Shown: piece by piece, positions 1-11,232 of the stretch
How positions within the stretch are numbered: the stretch's first letter is position 1
Layout of the letters: each line of letters begins with the position of its first letter
Source of the DNA: Arthrinium phaeospermum
Taxonomy: Eukaryota; Ascomycota; Sordariomycetes; Amphisphaeriales; Apiosporaceae
Length of the DNA stretch: 64,000 nt
Assembly (NCBI GenBank): GCA_006503535.1
Contig: QYRS01000001.1
Span: 2,666,001 to 2,730,000 of the forward strand
Direction: 5' to 3'
The notes under the pieces: model-generated
The model's input: the letters and a program-made list of their open reading frames with translations, nothing else
The model's database searches: none
Told to the model about the DNA's origin: nothing
Translations under genes and position numbers: made by a program

Positions 1-665
1 TTTGAGGTTGCTGGAATTGTTCGATAGAGAAGGGAACAAGCGATGATTCCTTCCATATAACGCTAAGATGGCATAGGGGCAGGTTCGGTTAGCATCCGGG
101 TAAGCCCGAAGCCTGCCTACATACAGAGCGCTGCACTGCGAGAGAGGTCTTGAGCGATACCCCCTGCATGAGTATGGGCGCAAGTCCTCAACCCCGCACC
201 GCGTCCGGTTGAAACGGTGATTGATGGTGGCTGGCATGGGTGCTCCGGCTCAACCAACCGAATGCTTGGGGCCTATCGCAAACGTCTGCAAGTACCTGTG
301 CATTGCTGCACATATATACCAGGATACGGCTCGGCCTTTTTGGCACCATCTCGCACCCTGTAGTTCTCGTACCTTGTAGTGAAACGACAACCGAAGTTTC
401 TTGTGTTTCCGTTCATGCAACATCCCATCCCGAAGCCGCCGAACTGGATACGATTAGCAATTTGATATAACGAAGCGAGGCGCTTAGAGTTACTACAACC
501 ATTCAATAGTCTTTAGGCCAGTTAGCAAACCATGACATCGGCCGTATTAGTATCGTATACTTCCAAAGATCGGAATCAGTATATAAATAGTCAAGCAAAT
601 CATAAAGGGCAAAATCGTATATACCAGCTGCAGTCTCAGCTGCAGTCTAAACATCAAAAACCACC
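1..665. other. Intergenic, no gene seen
   Basis: I see no supportable gene. The open frames are under 80 codons and have no family resemblance. The stretch is the 3' flank of the minus-strand DUF2264 gene; a TATA-like AT-rich patch lies near 575-590. Confidence 0.5.
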
Positions 666-3144
666 CTAGGCCTTCATCTCATCCTTGAGCCACTCAGGAA
701 TCTGCGGCGCCTTCTCCCAGCCATCCAGATAACTCTCCCTCGGGACGCCGTCGCCGGACGGCTTGGCATAGATAGCCGAGACGTACCAGACGGTCTCTCC
801 CTGCTTGACAGTGTGCTGCAGCGTGGGGATGACGGTGCGGCTCTCGAGGAGGTTGGAGTTGGGGTCGGCGTTGACGAGCATGGCGCTGCGCCCGACCTGC
901 TTCTCGTCCTCGAGCGCCTTGATGCCCACCGCCCCCGCCCTCAAGGACACGGCGAAGGCGCCCTTCCCACCCGCGGCCCAGCCCTCGGGCGTGTTGAGGT
1001 CGTAGTTGCCGATGATCTTGGGAAAGGTCCCCTCGCCGCCCTTTTTCTCGGCGTCGTACAGATCAAGGTAGCGCCCGTCCGGCTCCCGCTGGTTGCGGAT
1101 GGCGAAGGACCCGTCCGCCGTCATGACCTCGCGGCCCGCCGCCTCGATGCGGTGCGCCCGCAGGTGCCAGTTGGGCGTCGCCTCGGCGGGCGGGACGAGC
1201 GTGGTGCGCACCGTGACGTCGCGGAACGGCTTCCAGACCGAGACCAGCACGGGCGTGATCTCGTTGTTGGCGCCGTCGTCGTCGTCGGTCCCGCGCGTCT
1301 CGAGCCCCGCGTACTCGGACGCCCGCCGCGTCTTCCAGTACTCGCCCCCGTCGTCCGACAGGCCCAGCTGCGACGCCAGCGCGTACTGCTCTAGCGTCAG
1401 GAGCCCCGGAGGCACCGAGTAGCCGTAGGCGCTGCTGTAGGCGAAGGAGCCGTATTTGGCGTGCGTGCCCTTCATCGGGTACCCGCAGGCCTGGCCCGAC
1501 GAGAGGAGCATGTGATGCCCTCCGAGGGAACTGTGGTTGGTCATAAACTCCCGGTTAGAAAGGCTCTACGCTTGTGTCTAAAGAAGTACATACCTCACGA
1601 TATGCCCAGGATGTTTCAGCCCTTTAACCTTGGGAATGGCATCTCGAGGAAGCTCTTCCTCTGAAGTCCAAAAGGGGTGCTCGGGTGGCACTGCTAAGCA
1701 GATGAACCCAAGGCATGCCCAGTACTATAAGGCGTTAGCTAAGATCTTCCAGCCCCTTTGTAAATCGGCTCTTACAGGGCTCCCGGGGCTGTTGTAGTTT
1801 TCAGCCATCTATGGAATCATTAGCACCTTTTTCGATACGAGATTGATATTTAGGGGCTGGTGATGTACTTACATACATGTTTGGGTACGAATACCCAATC
1901 GTGAGAGTACCACTCGGACTCCAAATGTCTGGCTGCGTCTGCCACCACCTCAGGTGCCGAAGCACTAGCCCCTTTACCATTCCCCACGTTAAGGGGGCAG
2001 GCAGCTCGACTCCGGCGTAGGCCAACGCGCCCCAGAACGAGACCATGGCGAATCGGTACCCAACACTCCGCCCGAATGGGATCGCTCTCCCTGTCCAAAG
2101 TGTCAATGGTCGTTCAAGAAAGGATGAGTACACTGCAGAGTTGCATACCTTCATCATCGAAGTAGTGAATCAAGTCCAGAGCTGCCATCTGCGCCCGCTT
2201 CTTGAACTCTTCTGCCCGTTCCGGCTCCTCGTCGCCGGCTATTTTGGCGTACAGTAGCTGCAAGAAGTGGATTGCGAAGCTGGATGAGTAGTAGTCCATT
2301 TCTAAGACGATGTAAGTGTTCTTATATTCTACACCGAACTCCTTATGTCTCTGCCCTGACGGAAAACTCACGGTGAATGCCTTCGGGACCATCATTCGAC
2401 CACCCATCGCCTCGGTAGAACGTGTTGAGATGTTCAATATCGCTGTCCAACCTGTCTTGTGAGAACTTGCCGCCGTTCTTCTTCAGGCCAAGGTTGGCGA
2501 AAACACGAAACCATAGCCAGTTGGTATTCGGCATGCTGTCACACGACGCTGATCAGCAACAGCAATATGGCGAGCCCAATTCACAAAAGGGGGGCATCTT
2601 ACTTCTTCTCATTGATCGAATTGCCCAACCATGCTTCCACGTTCCCCCGCTCCTTTTCATTCAACGACTGCCAGAATACGGGCGCGACAGCCAATGCGTA
2701 GCCTAGTGGAGAGGGTCAGAAAGAAACCACAATTACCCCGGAAGGCAGCCCCCCTTTCCCACGCTTACCGAATGGGCACATCTCCACCATCCTCTGATCG
2801 TTATCCCGTGGGTAGCCCCAGAACTCGGGACTCTCGGGGTCGGTCCCGGCCTTGATGCCCTGCACCCACCATTCGGTGCCGTGGTACTCGCCGCCGCCGG
2901 CCAGGAGACACGCCAAGCCCCAGAGAGGCCGGCATATGCCTTCGATCTCGGACGCGGTCTGGTCGAACCGGACGGCGGTGGCCCCCGGACACCGCACGCG
3001 GGACTTCAGAGGAGAGAAGAAGGGTTCGAGGGGGTCGAGGAGGGTCCTCAGCAGTTCCTGCACCGAGGCGCGGTCGGTGATGTTGACCTTGGCGAAGGGG
3101 TGCACTGCATCGTAACCGAGTACCAGGCCGGTTGTTGGCTCCAT
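666..3144 (-). CDS. DUF2264 domain-containing protein
   Basis: Uncharacterised protein of the DUF2264 family (PF10022); no reaction is established, although fold similarity to sugar-processing enzymes is often suggested for the family. I resolve eight exons: 3144-2769, 2702-2603, 2535-2372, 2301-2149, 2090-1873, 1808-1776, 1724-1599 and 1547-666. All phases agree and give 683 residues. Family signatures appear in order: [20 protein letters not shown] near residues 40-60, the WWVQGI block, [18 protein letters not shown] around 195-212, IGYSYPNMY just before intron 5, NSPGSPYW across intron 6, and [11 protein letters not shown] followed by [16 protein letters not shown]. The 33-nt exon 6 is needed to complete the conserved NSPGSPYW motif, which supports the model. 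The stop is TAG. It is divergent from the SDR gene upstream. Confidence 0.85.
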
Positions 3145-4064
3145 TGTCTCGACTTTTGGCTAGACACCTTTATTCATATAGCTGATTGTAGATAAAGGAA
3201 CCGCAAAACAATCCACCATTTCTTGCCTGGGTAGGCGGTTGTTATACCTGGGACCTCGATGCCAAGCATCAGCCCACTTCCTCCAGGTGTGGATATTACC
3301 CCAAACTCCAATGGGGTATCTTTCCCCCCATGGCCCATAGTGCAGTTGCAGTGAGGGGGTGTAATGGAGATATCGCGTGGGGTTTGGGCGAAGTGGTGTT
3401 CGCGGCTAATGTCTGTTGCAGATGTCAGGCTTCCCAATCCGCCAATGGATGCCATACTTCCCGTACATGGGCCCACTCGCTCGGCGGATTTCAATGCGAA
3501 GCTGCGGATATGCAGGCCAAACTATAGCCGACCACGTGCATGGGCAGGCTTAAGCAAACAGATAGCTGATGGGCCATTATACTAACTGCCAACAACCAAT
3601 CAGACCAACGAACACCAATAATATCACGAATAAAAAAGGATGATATTCGTGCGAACAACACACAGGTCTGTGCCAAAGCTGCGCCTGCTGGTATGACGTA
3701 GTAGTAGCTCAACTTCAAGCCCCCGGAATATTCACCTGCATATGCAGACACATGGTTCTGTATGGCTCCTGCGTCCAATCATGCTCGAGTATCCTTTCAA
3801 CAGTCAAGACCATGGCGAGAATGCAGTCAATCTAGTCTGAGGGAGGATCCTTGCATGACCGGTGCTGGAGGAGGAGACCCCCAGTTTGAAACGCCCGAAC
3901 ACGAACTAAAACGAAGCATCCCGAGATCCATAACTTTGTTTCAACGACGACGACGACGATATAAACCGGGTCGCGCCCACGTTTCTTTATCTTTCTCATT
4001 CACTGCGTCCAAGATTAATGTTAATTCTTTAAATCGCTCTGTCCGTCTCATTTCCAGCGATACA
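3145..4064. promoter_or_regulatory. Divergent intergenic region, DUF2264 gene / SDR gene
   Basis: About 0.9 kb between two divergent start codons. No coding evidence. A pyrimidine-rich leader (about 3980-4060) precedes the SDR start. It presumably carries both promoters; no specific operator was recognised. Confidence 0.4.
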
Positions 4065-5138
4065 ATGCCTCTCTTTGAGCTGTAAGTATCTGCTTTTCTC
4101 CTATTTGCCACGACTCAACTCAACCATTGTACCGTTCATAGCTAACTTGGGCCTAGTTCACCTTTCCAGTTCTTTGTTTCTCAGTGGACGCCCCTGCCGT
4201 ACCCTACCACAGACTGCACAGACAAAGTCGTCATCGTCACCGGCGGCAATGTCGGCCTCGGCCTGGAAGCCGCGAGGCATTTTACGCGGCTGAACGCGGC
4301 CAAGGTCATCATCGCCTGCCGCAGCCTCGAGAAGGGCAACGCGGCCAAGGCCGACATCGAGTCGACGAACCCGAACCGCAAGGGCATCGTCGAAGTCTGG
4401 CAGCTGGACCTGGCCTCGTTCGAGAGCGTCAAGGACTTCTGCCGCCGCGCCGACCAGCAGCTCGACCGCCTGGACGTCCTGCTGGAGAACGCAAGCGTGC
4501 TGCACACCAAGTTCTTTGAGCGCGAGGGCTACGAGGAGCAGATCACCGTCAACGTCCTCTCAACCTTCCTGATGGCGCTGCTGCTGCTGCCGGCGCTGCG
4601 GCGGACCGCGACCCGGTTCAACGCGACACCGCACCTGACCATCGTCTCGTCCGACGCGCACGTCGTGACCAACTTCCGCTGCCGCCACGCGCCGGCCGTC
4701 CTGCAGGCGATGCGCGGCGACGACGACATCCTCTCGCGCTACGGCGACACGAAGCTGCTGCAGATCCTGCTCGCGCGCGAGCTCGCCGAGAAGCTGGACG
4801 AGTCCGGCAGCAAGAAGCAGCCCCGCGTCATCCTCAACACCCTGAACCCGGGGCTCTGCCGCACGGAGCTGTTCCGGCACGCCCCCTGGCCCTTCACCTG
4901 GATCCTGTACGTCAGCATGCGCGTGTTCGCGCGCACGACGGAGATGGGCTCGCGCAATCTGCTGGCGGCCACCACCGCGCCCGAGGACACCCACGGAAAG
5001 TACCTGTCGGACTGCAAGATCTGGGATCCCAGCCGCTTCGTCCGCAGCCAGGACGGCGCGAATGTGCAGAGGAGGGTCTATGCGGAGCTGCTGGAGGAGC
5101 TGGAGAAGATAGAGCCTGGAGTGACAGCCAACATATGA
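4065..5138 (+). CDS. Short-chain dehydrogenase/reductase (retinol dehydrogenase-like)
   Basis: NAD(P)-dependent oxidoreductase of the SDR family, Rossmann fold; substrate unknown. Exon 1 is only 17 nt (4065-4081), then a 75-nt intron (GTAAGT..CCTAG), then exon 2 4157-5138, giving 332 residues. The split was chosen because it restores the N-terminal stretch typical of this fungal subgroup (SPFQFFVSQWTPLPYP). The cofactor motif TGGNVGLG is at residues 34-41. The catalytic Tyr201 and Lys205 lie in the motif YGDTK, followed by the usual LLQILLARELAEKL helix. The NNAG motif of classical SDRs is replaced by ENAS. A hydrophobic stretch near WPFTWILYVSMRVF may be a membrane-associating helix. The gene has higher GC content than its flanks. 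Family assignment is firm; substrate cannot be inferred. Confidence 0.9.
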
Positions 5139-5524
5139 TAATAGCATTCTTGATTTAATGCCTCCCCATAATGCTGACTTCCTTTCGTGGCAAAAGGAGT
5201 TCACTCGCCGCTCTTCTTCGACCACAACAAGACTGATTGTTAATAACAAACCCTTTTGCTCACCCTGGCACAACGAGTCTGAACAAAAACAATAGCCGGA
5301 TCTCTTAGCCGAAATTTTAACAAAGAATACAGACAATTAGTATATCCGCTTACTTAAGTATCGCCGAATGCCTTGGTGGTGATCGATTAATAAATATGAG
5401 TGTGTGAACTGCGGATTTCGACCCAGCGAGACGATCTTGCTGTGAACGGGCAACAAGAGAGAGAGAAAACAGAAGAAGAAAGTAACCCCTGGTTTGATAT
5501 CTACCGAGCGAGAGCTGCTTCTCC
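5139..5524. other. Intergenic between SDR and amidoligase genes
   Basis: About 390 bp between two tandem plus-strand genes. It holds the SDR 3' end and the amidoligase leader; an AG-rich stretch near 5455-5485 precedes the start. Nothing else is seen. Confidence 0.4.
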
Positions 5525-7204
5525 ATGATGGCGTCGTCGTCGTCGTCCTCCCAGTCCACAGACGGGCGTAGCTCCCTGCTCACTTTTGGCATCGAAATAG
5601 AGGTCGTTGTCGCATACTTAGACGACGGCAAAGAGGATCCACACCCGGAAGACGGGCGCAACATCTACATTGGCGAACAGCTGGAAGATTGTGCGCCCCC
5701 GATGACCGAAGAATACATCCAAGCCTTCGCCAGGAGAGCTGTGGAAAACGCCGAAGCGATGGCGAACATGGGCGGGAACGAGCTCGGGATGTCCGCGGAA
5801 GAGATCCGAAATTCTCAACAAAAATTCGAAGATATGCTTCGCCAGAGAAACATTATCCCACGGTATGGCAAAGACCCAGACCAACGGGTGGAATGCCAGT
5901 ACATTCGGCACCGTATAGCTAAGTTCTTGAGGGCGCATGGCATACCGGCAATAAGCGACAACAATGACGACGAAACCTTGGAATTGGTGCAGAGGACTTT
6001 CACAGAAACACAGGGGCGTCTCGGCAGAGGGGACGGCGCCGGGCCATTAACGGGGATGCGCTACAGCGGCTACTGGGACGTAAACACGGACGACAGCGTG
6101 GGTGAAGAATTCACCAAGGAGTACCATTGGGCCTCCGTCGAGATTACCTCGCCCGTGCTCTACTTCTGCCCAGAATCGCTCGAGCTTGTCCGGTATGTTG
6201 TCAATCTTCTCCAATCCGAGTATAGGATTCTCGTCAACAGCTCCATGATGCTCCACGTCCATGTCGGGCGCGGTGGGAAGGGATTCTCTTTTACAGAACT
6301 GCAAGCAGTCACGGCATTTCTTTACGCAGCTTCGCCGCGGATCGACCAATTGCACCCCGTGTGGTGCGGGCCTCTGATTGCGTGGGCACCGGGCGCGAGA
6401 CCGCAATCCCTCATGGCCAATCTTGACAAAAGAGGGATAAAGAGAGCAAGGCGTCGGAAGAGGGCAGCAGGACCGGGCAACTCTCAGTTGACCACGGAAA
6501 TCAACGTAGACAATAACGAAGGAGAAAAAAGTGTCAGCCGCGTATTGGTACCATATTATCAACCCCATATCTCCTCAATGGCACACGTACTGCTTCAGCA
6601 GTGGTTAGGCCACCAGCGAGCCAATGCCTTCGGCGTCGCCCGCATCTGGGAAACCGGGTCGCTTGACGAACTGTACAGCTGCTTGAGCACGGTTTACTTG
6701 AACCCTGATGAACACTCGCACTTTTACAGACCCGCCTACAATTTTCGCAATTTGGTGGATAAACCAGTGGTCAAGAAAACGATCGAGTTCCGCCAGCACG
6801 CCGGTACAATGTCGCCTGACGCTATAGTTAATTGGATTAGTGTGGCGGCAGGGCTGTGCAGCTTCGCCGTGAATACGCCTTTCCACGAGGGCCTTGAACC
6901 GGTTATGCAGAAACTGGAACATCTTGACCCAAACTCGGCCACGTCGTGGGAAATGGTTGCTGCCTTTCACCATCAGGGCCTAACAACCAAGATGATCAAT
7001 GTCACATCGCTTTTATACGGCCGGCCTGGAGATCCATACTCTGTTTACGACTTGCTGCGGGATGTTGGTCTCGCCCCTCAAGCCGAGTTCTACCACCGAC
7101 GAGGCCTCCACCCAATGCCACCTGACTTTTTCCCCATAAGATATTATCATGCAGATTATGGGTTAGCGTTTGCGAGTGACGAGGAGAGCGAGGACGATGA
7201 CACT

Positions 7205-7267
<63 letters not shown>

Positions 7268-7288
7268 GACGAGGACGACGGCGACGAC

Positions 7289-7319
<31 letters not shown>

Positions 7320-7327
7320 ATCGATAA
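5525..7327 (+). CDS. Amidoligase-family protein (PF12224-like) with poly-Asp tail
   Basis: Single-exon gene, 600 residues. It shows the glutamine-synthetase-like carboxylate-amine ligase signatures of the amidoligase family in order: FGIEIEVV at residues 21-28, YWDVNTDDSV then VEITSPVL around 205-212, LHVHVG at 243-248 and IEFRQHAGT around 420-428. The paired acidic residues of the first motif and the EFR motif are the expected metal/ATP-binding positions. The family is thought to form amide bonds between a carboxylate and an amine, in bacteria often for peptide tagging; the fungal substrate is unknown. Residues about 553-600 are almost wholly Asp/Glu/Gly, including 17 consecutive Asp codons, an unusual tail. 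ATG at 5525 is followed directly by a second ATG. The protease-like gene lies convergently downstream. Confidence 0.85.
7214..7321 (+). repeat. (GAC)17 microsatellite plus GACGGG minisatellite inside the amidoligase gene
   Basis: Seventeen uninterrupted GAC triplets (7214-7264) are followed by mixed GAG/GAC and then four tandem GACGGG units. The block is in frame and encodes the acidic C-terminal tail. It is likely length-polymorphic between strains. The antisense strand is also open here, so it produces spurious Ser-, Val- and Thr-rich frames. Confidence 0.95.
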
Positions 7328-7893
7328 TGCTCCAAGCCTGACGACAACGGCAACACTAACCTTGGTGGCGGTAGCGACAATCCCAGGCCGGATTCGGCTG
7401 ACCCATCTGCCAAAAAGTAAGTTGGTCAACTTCGAATGGATTTTGTCTGGTAAGACCCAAACATCAAGCCCTTATTACTAAAGGTCTGACCAGGCAATAT
7501 TGTGGCCGCATGTCTGGACCTGCAGTACATAGTTGCCCAGTGCGTGTTGCGGTACGGAGGTAGGTTGCATTTCGCTTAGAACCAATTTTGACAAATTTAG
7601 GAGTCAAATATGCGAATATTCTTCGGTCATGGGGAGCTTCAAGCATCATTGAAGTGAACTAGAGAATCTAGGTGAGTTCTACAGCCGATATTTATCTCCA
7701 TTGTATTTGGGTACTGGGCCATCGATTCTACGCCTGCGTTCAAGTGAGCCACTGCCTGTTTGGTGGTTACCTGGGCCATATCAGGGATCGGATCGAACAT
7801 GGGACGAAATGGCATAGCGATAGTGTAATGGTAAATCTACCTATAGACCCGACCGGATCCGAATCCGAATGCGATCCGAGAAACAAACCCGAC
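7328..7893. other. Convergent intergenic region
   Basis: It separates the 3' ends of the amidoligase (+) and protease-like (-) genes. Short open frames here have no coding character. No further feature was seen. Confidence 0.4.
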
Positions 7894-9643
7894 CTAAATC
7901 ACCATGCCTGCCAAGCCTTGGTTAATTGTGTTGACATCGACGTCGGATCCAGAACCGTTAGCTGAGGACGATGAAAGAGTGGTAGTACCGCTAAGTTCGT
8001 TTTGGGACGACCAGTTTAAGCTGTACTGTCCCACGCCGTACTTGGCGTTGAGGTAAGGCAGGACGGCCTTCTCAAGAACAGCGCCAAACGGGGTGATCAG
8101 GCAGAGCCTGCCCAGATCCACCTGGTATTTATTGCAATCGGGGCTGGTGACATGGAGCGGTCTGTCATTGGAGGTGCCGAAGCCGCCCCACAGCATGGCA
8201 GCGGCAACGATGCCAATGTTGTCCTGGAGCTGGCCCTGATTCAGCCGCTGAAGGAGTGGGAGGACATTGTACACCGGGGCTCCCGAGTCGCCGGGCATGG
8301 CGCTCTGTTTGTCACTAATCAGGATCTGCTCGGTTGTGTGGGTCGTAGCGCCGGAGTCGGAGTCGTAAGATACCGTCACGGTGGCCTTGGCGTGGGATAT
8401 CGTGCCCAGAGAAACGCCGGAGGCGGCGCCAAACATGACGGCGTAGTTGGGGTCGCTCTTGAAGTGAGGATTACCGAGTTTGGCCACGGTGGCGAGGTTT
8501 CCCAAGTGGAATTTGAGGGTATCGGATACAGCCTGTAGAAAATAGCACACGTTTAGCAGATTGCATAAGAATAAGTAAAAATGGCATTGGCTGATTCGTT
8601 CGTACCTTATGCTGCGGCTGGCCACCAGTGATCTCGACGAGGGCGATATCGTTTCGGATACGATCACCGCGGTAGTCGATAGTGCTCCAATTGTCCGGTG
8701 ACGGTAGAACGACGCGGCCGATGACCCGAGCGCGCCCATGAAACATGAGATCCGTCTCGCGGCTGTCCAGCACGGAGGGACATTTCACATCCACCACGTT
8801 GCCAGCAAGTGACTGCTGTCTTGTGTAGTAGCCTGGACGTGGTAGATATGAGGTCAGTAAACTTAGCGTTATAAAGAAAGACCAGGGTGCTTCCACAAAC
8901 TTACCAGGGTTACCAACGTGAGCAGAGAGCACGGCGATACGGGTTCCGTCTCCCTCCAAGCCCGGTCCTTGGACGGTGGCGACGCAGGCAAGAGTGCCAG
9001 ATGCGCCCTGGCAACTAACAGAAGCGCCAGGGTACAGCTCGGGCGCTTCCAAATCGGAATTGAAAATGATGTTGGTGTAGTAGTGAACGTGGTCTTCCTT
9101 GGTCAATTGAACCAGGATTCTACGCCGATCAATGCCACTAGAGAGTGCGACTTCGTAAGTAAGTGTACAGAAACAGTTGATAAATTCAAGAAGGAGAGAG
9201 GGGGTGAAGGGATGAAAAGATTCCTGGTAAACCTACCGCCGGACGAACAAATCCAGGATTCGCTGCGCTGTGTCTTCAACCTCACTGACAGGAGGGCACC
9301 GGGACGGATGAACGCCGATGATGCAAGCAGCCGGGTCGTCGTGAGAGTCCAGAGTAGCGCCGACGATGCCACAGAGAAAGACAAGGGTGTGACAGATGCC
9401 CTTGTCCTCCAGCAGGGCCCCCACCTCCTGTCGCAGCCCGTCGTCCTTTGCATCCTAGGCAAGGGCGAGTTCGGCAGGAGCGGGGCCTGGGTACAACGGC
9501 TGGGTGGGGAGCAGGCCGGACTGCTTGTGGAGTATGAGGCCGCGCGGGACAAGCAGGGCGAGGACGCGACTGTCACCGCTGCCGTCACCGATGGGGTGCA
9601 GGTCGTGCGTTGGTGATGAGGACATGGCGACTGGGGCTGGCAT
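7894..9643 (-). CDS. Trypsin-like serine protease homologue; 5' end unresolved, in-frame TAG
   Basis: Protein with a chymotrypsin-fold catalytic triad. The candidate His is in LSAHVGNPG, the Asp in RNDIALVEI and the Ser in MPGDSGAPVY (GDSG). The well-supported exons are 9454-9237, 9119-8905, 8832-8606 and 8532-7894, phases consistent, giving 432 residues with a TAG stop. No Met occurs early in that stretch, so the start must lie upstream. The same frame is open back to an ATG at 9643, except for one TAG (9455-9457) immediately before exon 9454. That TAG also looks like a splice acceptor after a pyrimidine-rich run, but I found no convincing in-phase donor, so this is either an unresolved intron or a nonsense change. 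No signal peptide is visible, which suggests an intracellular or conditionally processed enzyme. Convergent with the amidoligase gene. Confidence 0.65.
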
Positions 9644-11232
9644 GCTGATACTAATGTCAGCGCTAGGAGAGATGCTGCATCAAAGGTTAGAAATGGATGG
9701 TTCAGGTGAACAAAAACGGCTCTTCGTATCCGGATCTGAATGTCCAATCATAGATGTGAAGCGAGCGCGGAAGGAATTAGTTACTTCGAAAACCATGCGC
9801 CAGGTGGGGTCGGCGTCGAACGGTTGGCCCGGGCGTCGCTCAAAGCATCCTCACTATTAACACTGCTAGCCATTATTGCAGCCAAAGCGCCCGGAAAAAG
9901 GTTAATGCCTAGGAACAATGTTGATGCGAGGGAGAGAGTTGATGTGAGGATGGTGGAAAGATAATCCGGTGAATGAATCGAAATCAAGGCCGAAGAAACT
10001 GCCAATATACCTACATGTAGGTAGGCACTTGGCCGCTTATTGGGGCAGGTAATCGTGGAATACATAAGCATGTACTTGACCTACCTACACGCAGTAGCCC
10101 CACCGGCCGCCAACCGAAACGCAACATGTTGCCACTGCCGCCCATGCTTGCCAATCGACTACGTATGGCATCGGCGACGAGAATCAGGGCCTGCCCTACA
10201 CTGACTGCCGCTACCATAGCCGACTCTCATATATGGACATCTTGCACGACGAGAACAACACGATACTGTTACCCCCTCTCTGAGAGTTCTAGAGGAAAAA
10301 CAGCTTAGAAAACGTAGCCAGTGCCATCATTACCGCATAAGCATCGACGCAAACAAGCGCCATCGTCTAAGGAGGCATGGGAGCTCTAGATACACACTTA
10401 TCAGGATCACCACGCAGCCACGGCTAAACCACAGAAACCCACCGCGCCCTCCCCAAAGAGCTCGCCAGCGAGTAAGTACGCGAGGGGTGGAGGGGGTCCG
10501 CGCTATAAGGCAAGAAATTCGTGCAGTGTAAGCCATCATATTGAGTAGTAGTTTACCCCAAACCCCCCACTGTGCACGCACTCGGTCGTAAGGAGGCGAT
10601 GTTCGAGATCGAGATAGAGGCTTCGCAGACATCAGGCTCTTCTTCAGTACTAGGGGTTCGGTCCCAGTCCTTCGTCCCCCCTTGCTCGAAGCAGAACGTA
10701 ATAGATAATTGGCAGAGCAGCCAATAAATCCTTTGTTTATATTCTATGGCCGAGTATCGACTCATGAGTAAATGGCTTTGTTAAATCTCGACTCGGGAGC
10801 TAGATACTATATCGAGTACCAACCCAGGAGCACGACATCCCAGCCTAGTAATTCGAGCATCACAGCGCCCTGGTAGTCAAATATGCCTGTGGCAGAAGTT
10901 ATCAAGATGCAGTATTTGTAAAAAACGAAGTATAGATAGAGCAAGGCTAGTCATCAGCTCACGTGCTGACGAATATTGCCTTTGTACCTAGTTTCAATTC
11001 TATAACGCATTCCAAAAGAGCAATACTAAGGGGCTTCCCACCATGTATTAAACGAAGACCGGAGCCTTTACGCAAATAGGTATTTATCGAGATACGTAGT
11101 CACAATCAGATCAAGGCATCAGCAAAAGAGAAGGAAGAGGAGAACAAGTGCGGCATGCTGCCCAGAGTCGAGGAAATTCGTGATTCATTAGAACGGATCT
11201 CTTGCTCCGTGTATGTGTATTCAGGCCGATAT
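9644..11232. other. Intergenic, no gene recognised
   Basis: About 1.6 kb. It probably contains the undetermined 5' exon(s) and promoter of the protease-like gene near its left edge: a CTAAC branch-like sequence with a CAG acceptor lies near 9680-9695. It also holds a 16-bp palindrome at 10008-10023. No open frame resembles a known family. Confidence 0.4.
10008..10023. repeat. 16-bp perfect palindrome
   Basis: TACCTACATGTAGGTA is its own reverse complement and lies in non-coding DNA. TAGGTA-type tracts recur elsewhere in the window (for example near 21800), so this may be a common intergenic word rather than a specific binding site. Confidence 0.6.

Noticed and set aside
813..1394. 193-codon plus-strand open frame
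   Set aside because: It is antisense to the last exon of the DUF2264 gene.
4560..5336. 258-codon minus-strand open frame over the SDR gene
   Set aside because: It is antisense to the SDR coding sequence, with no family resemblance.
7156..7481. Ser-, Val- and Thr-rich frames around the GAC repeat
   Set aside because: They are alternative readings of the (GAC)n tract inside the amidoligase gene.
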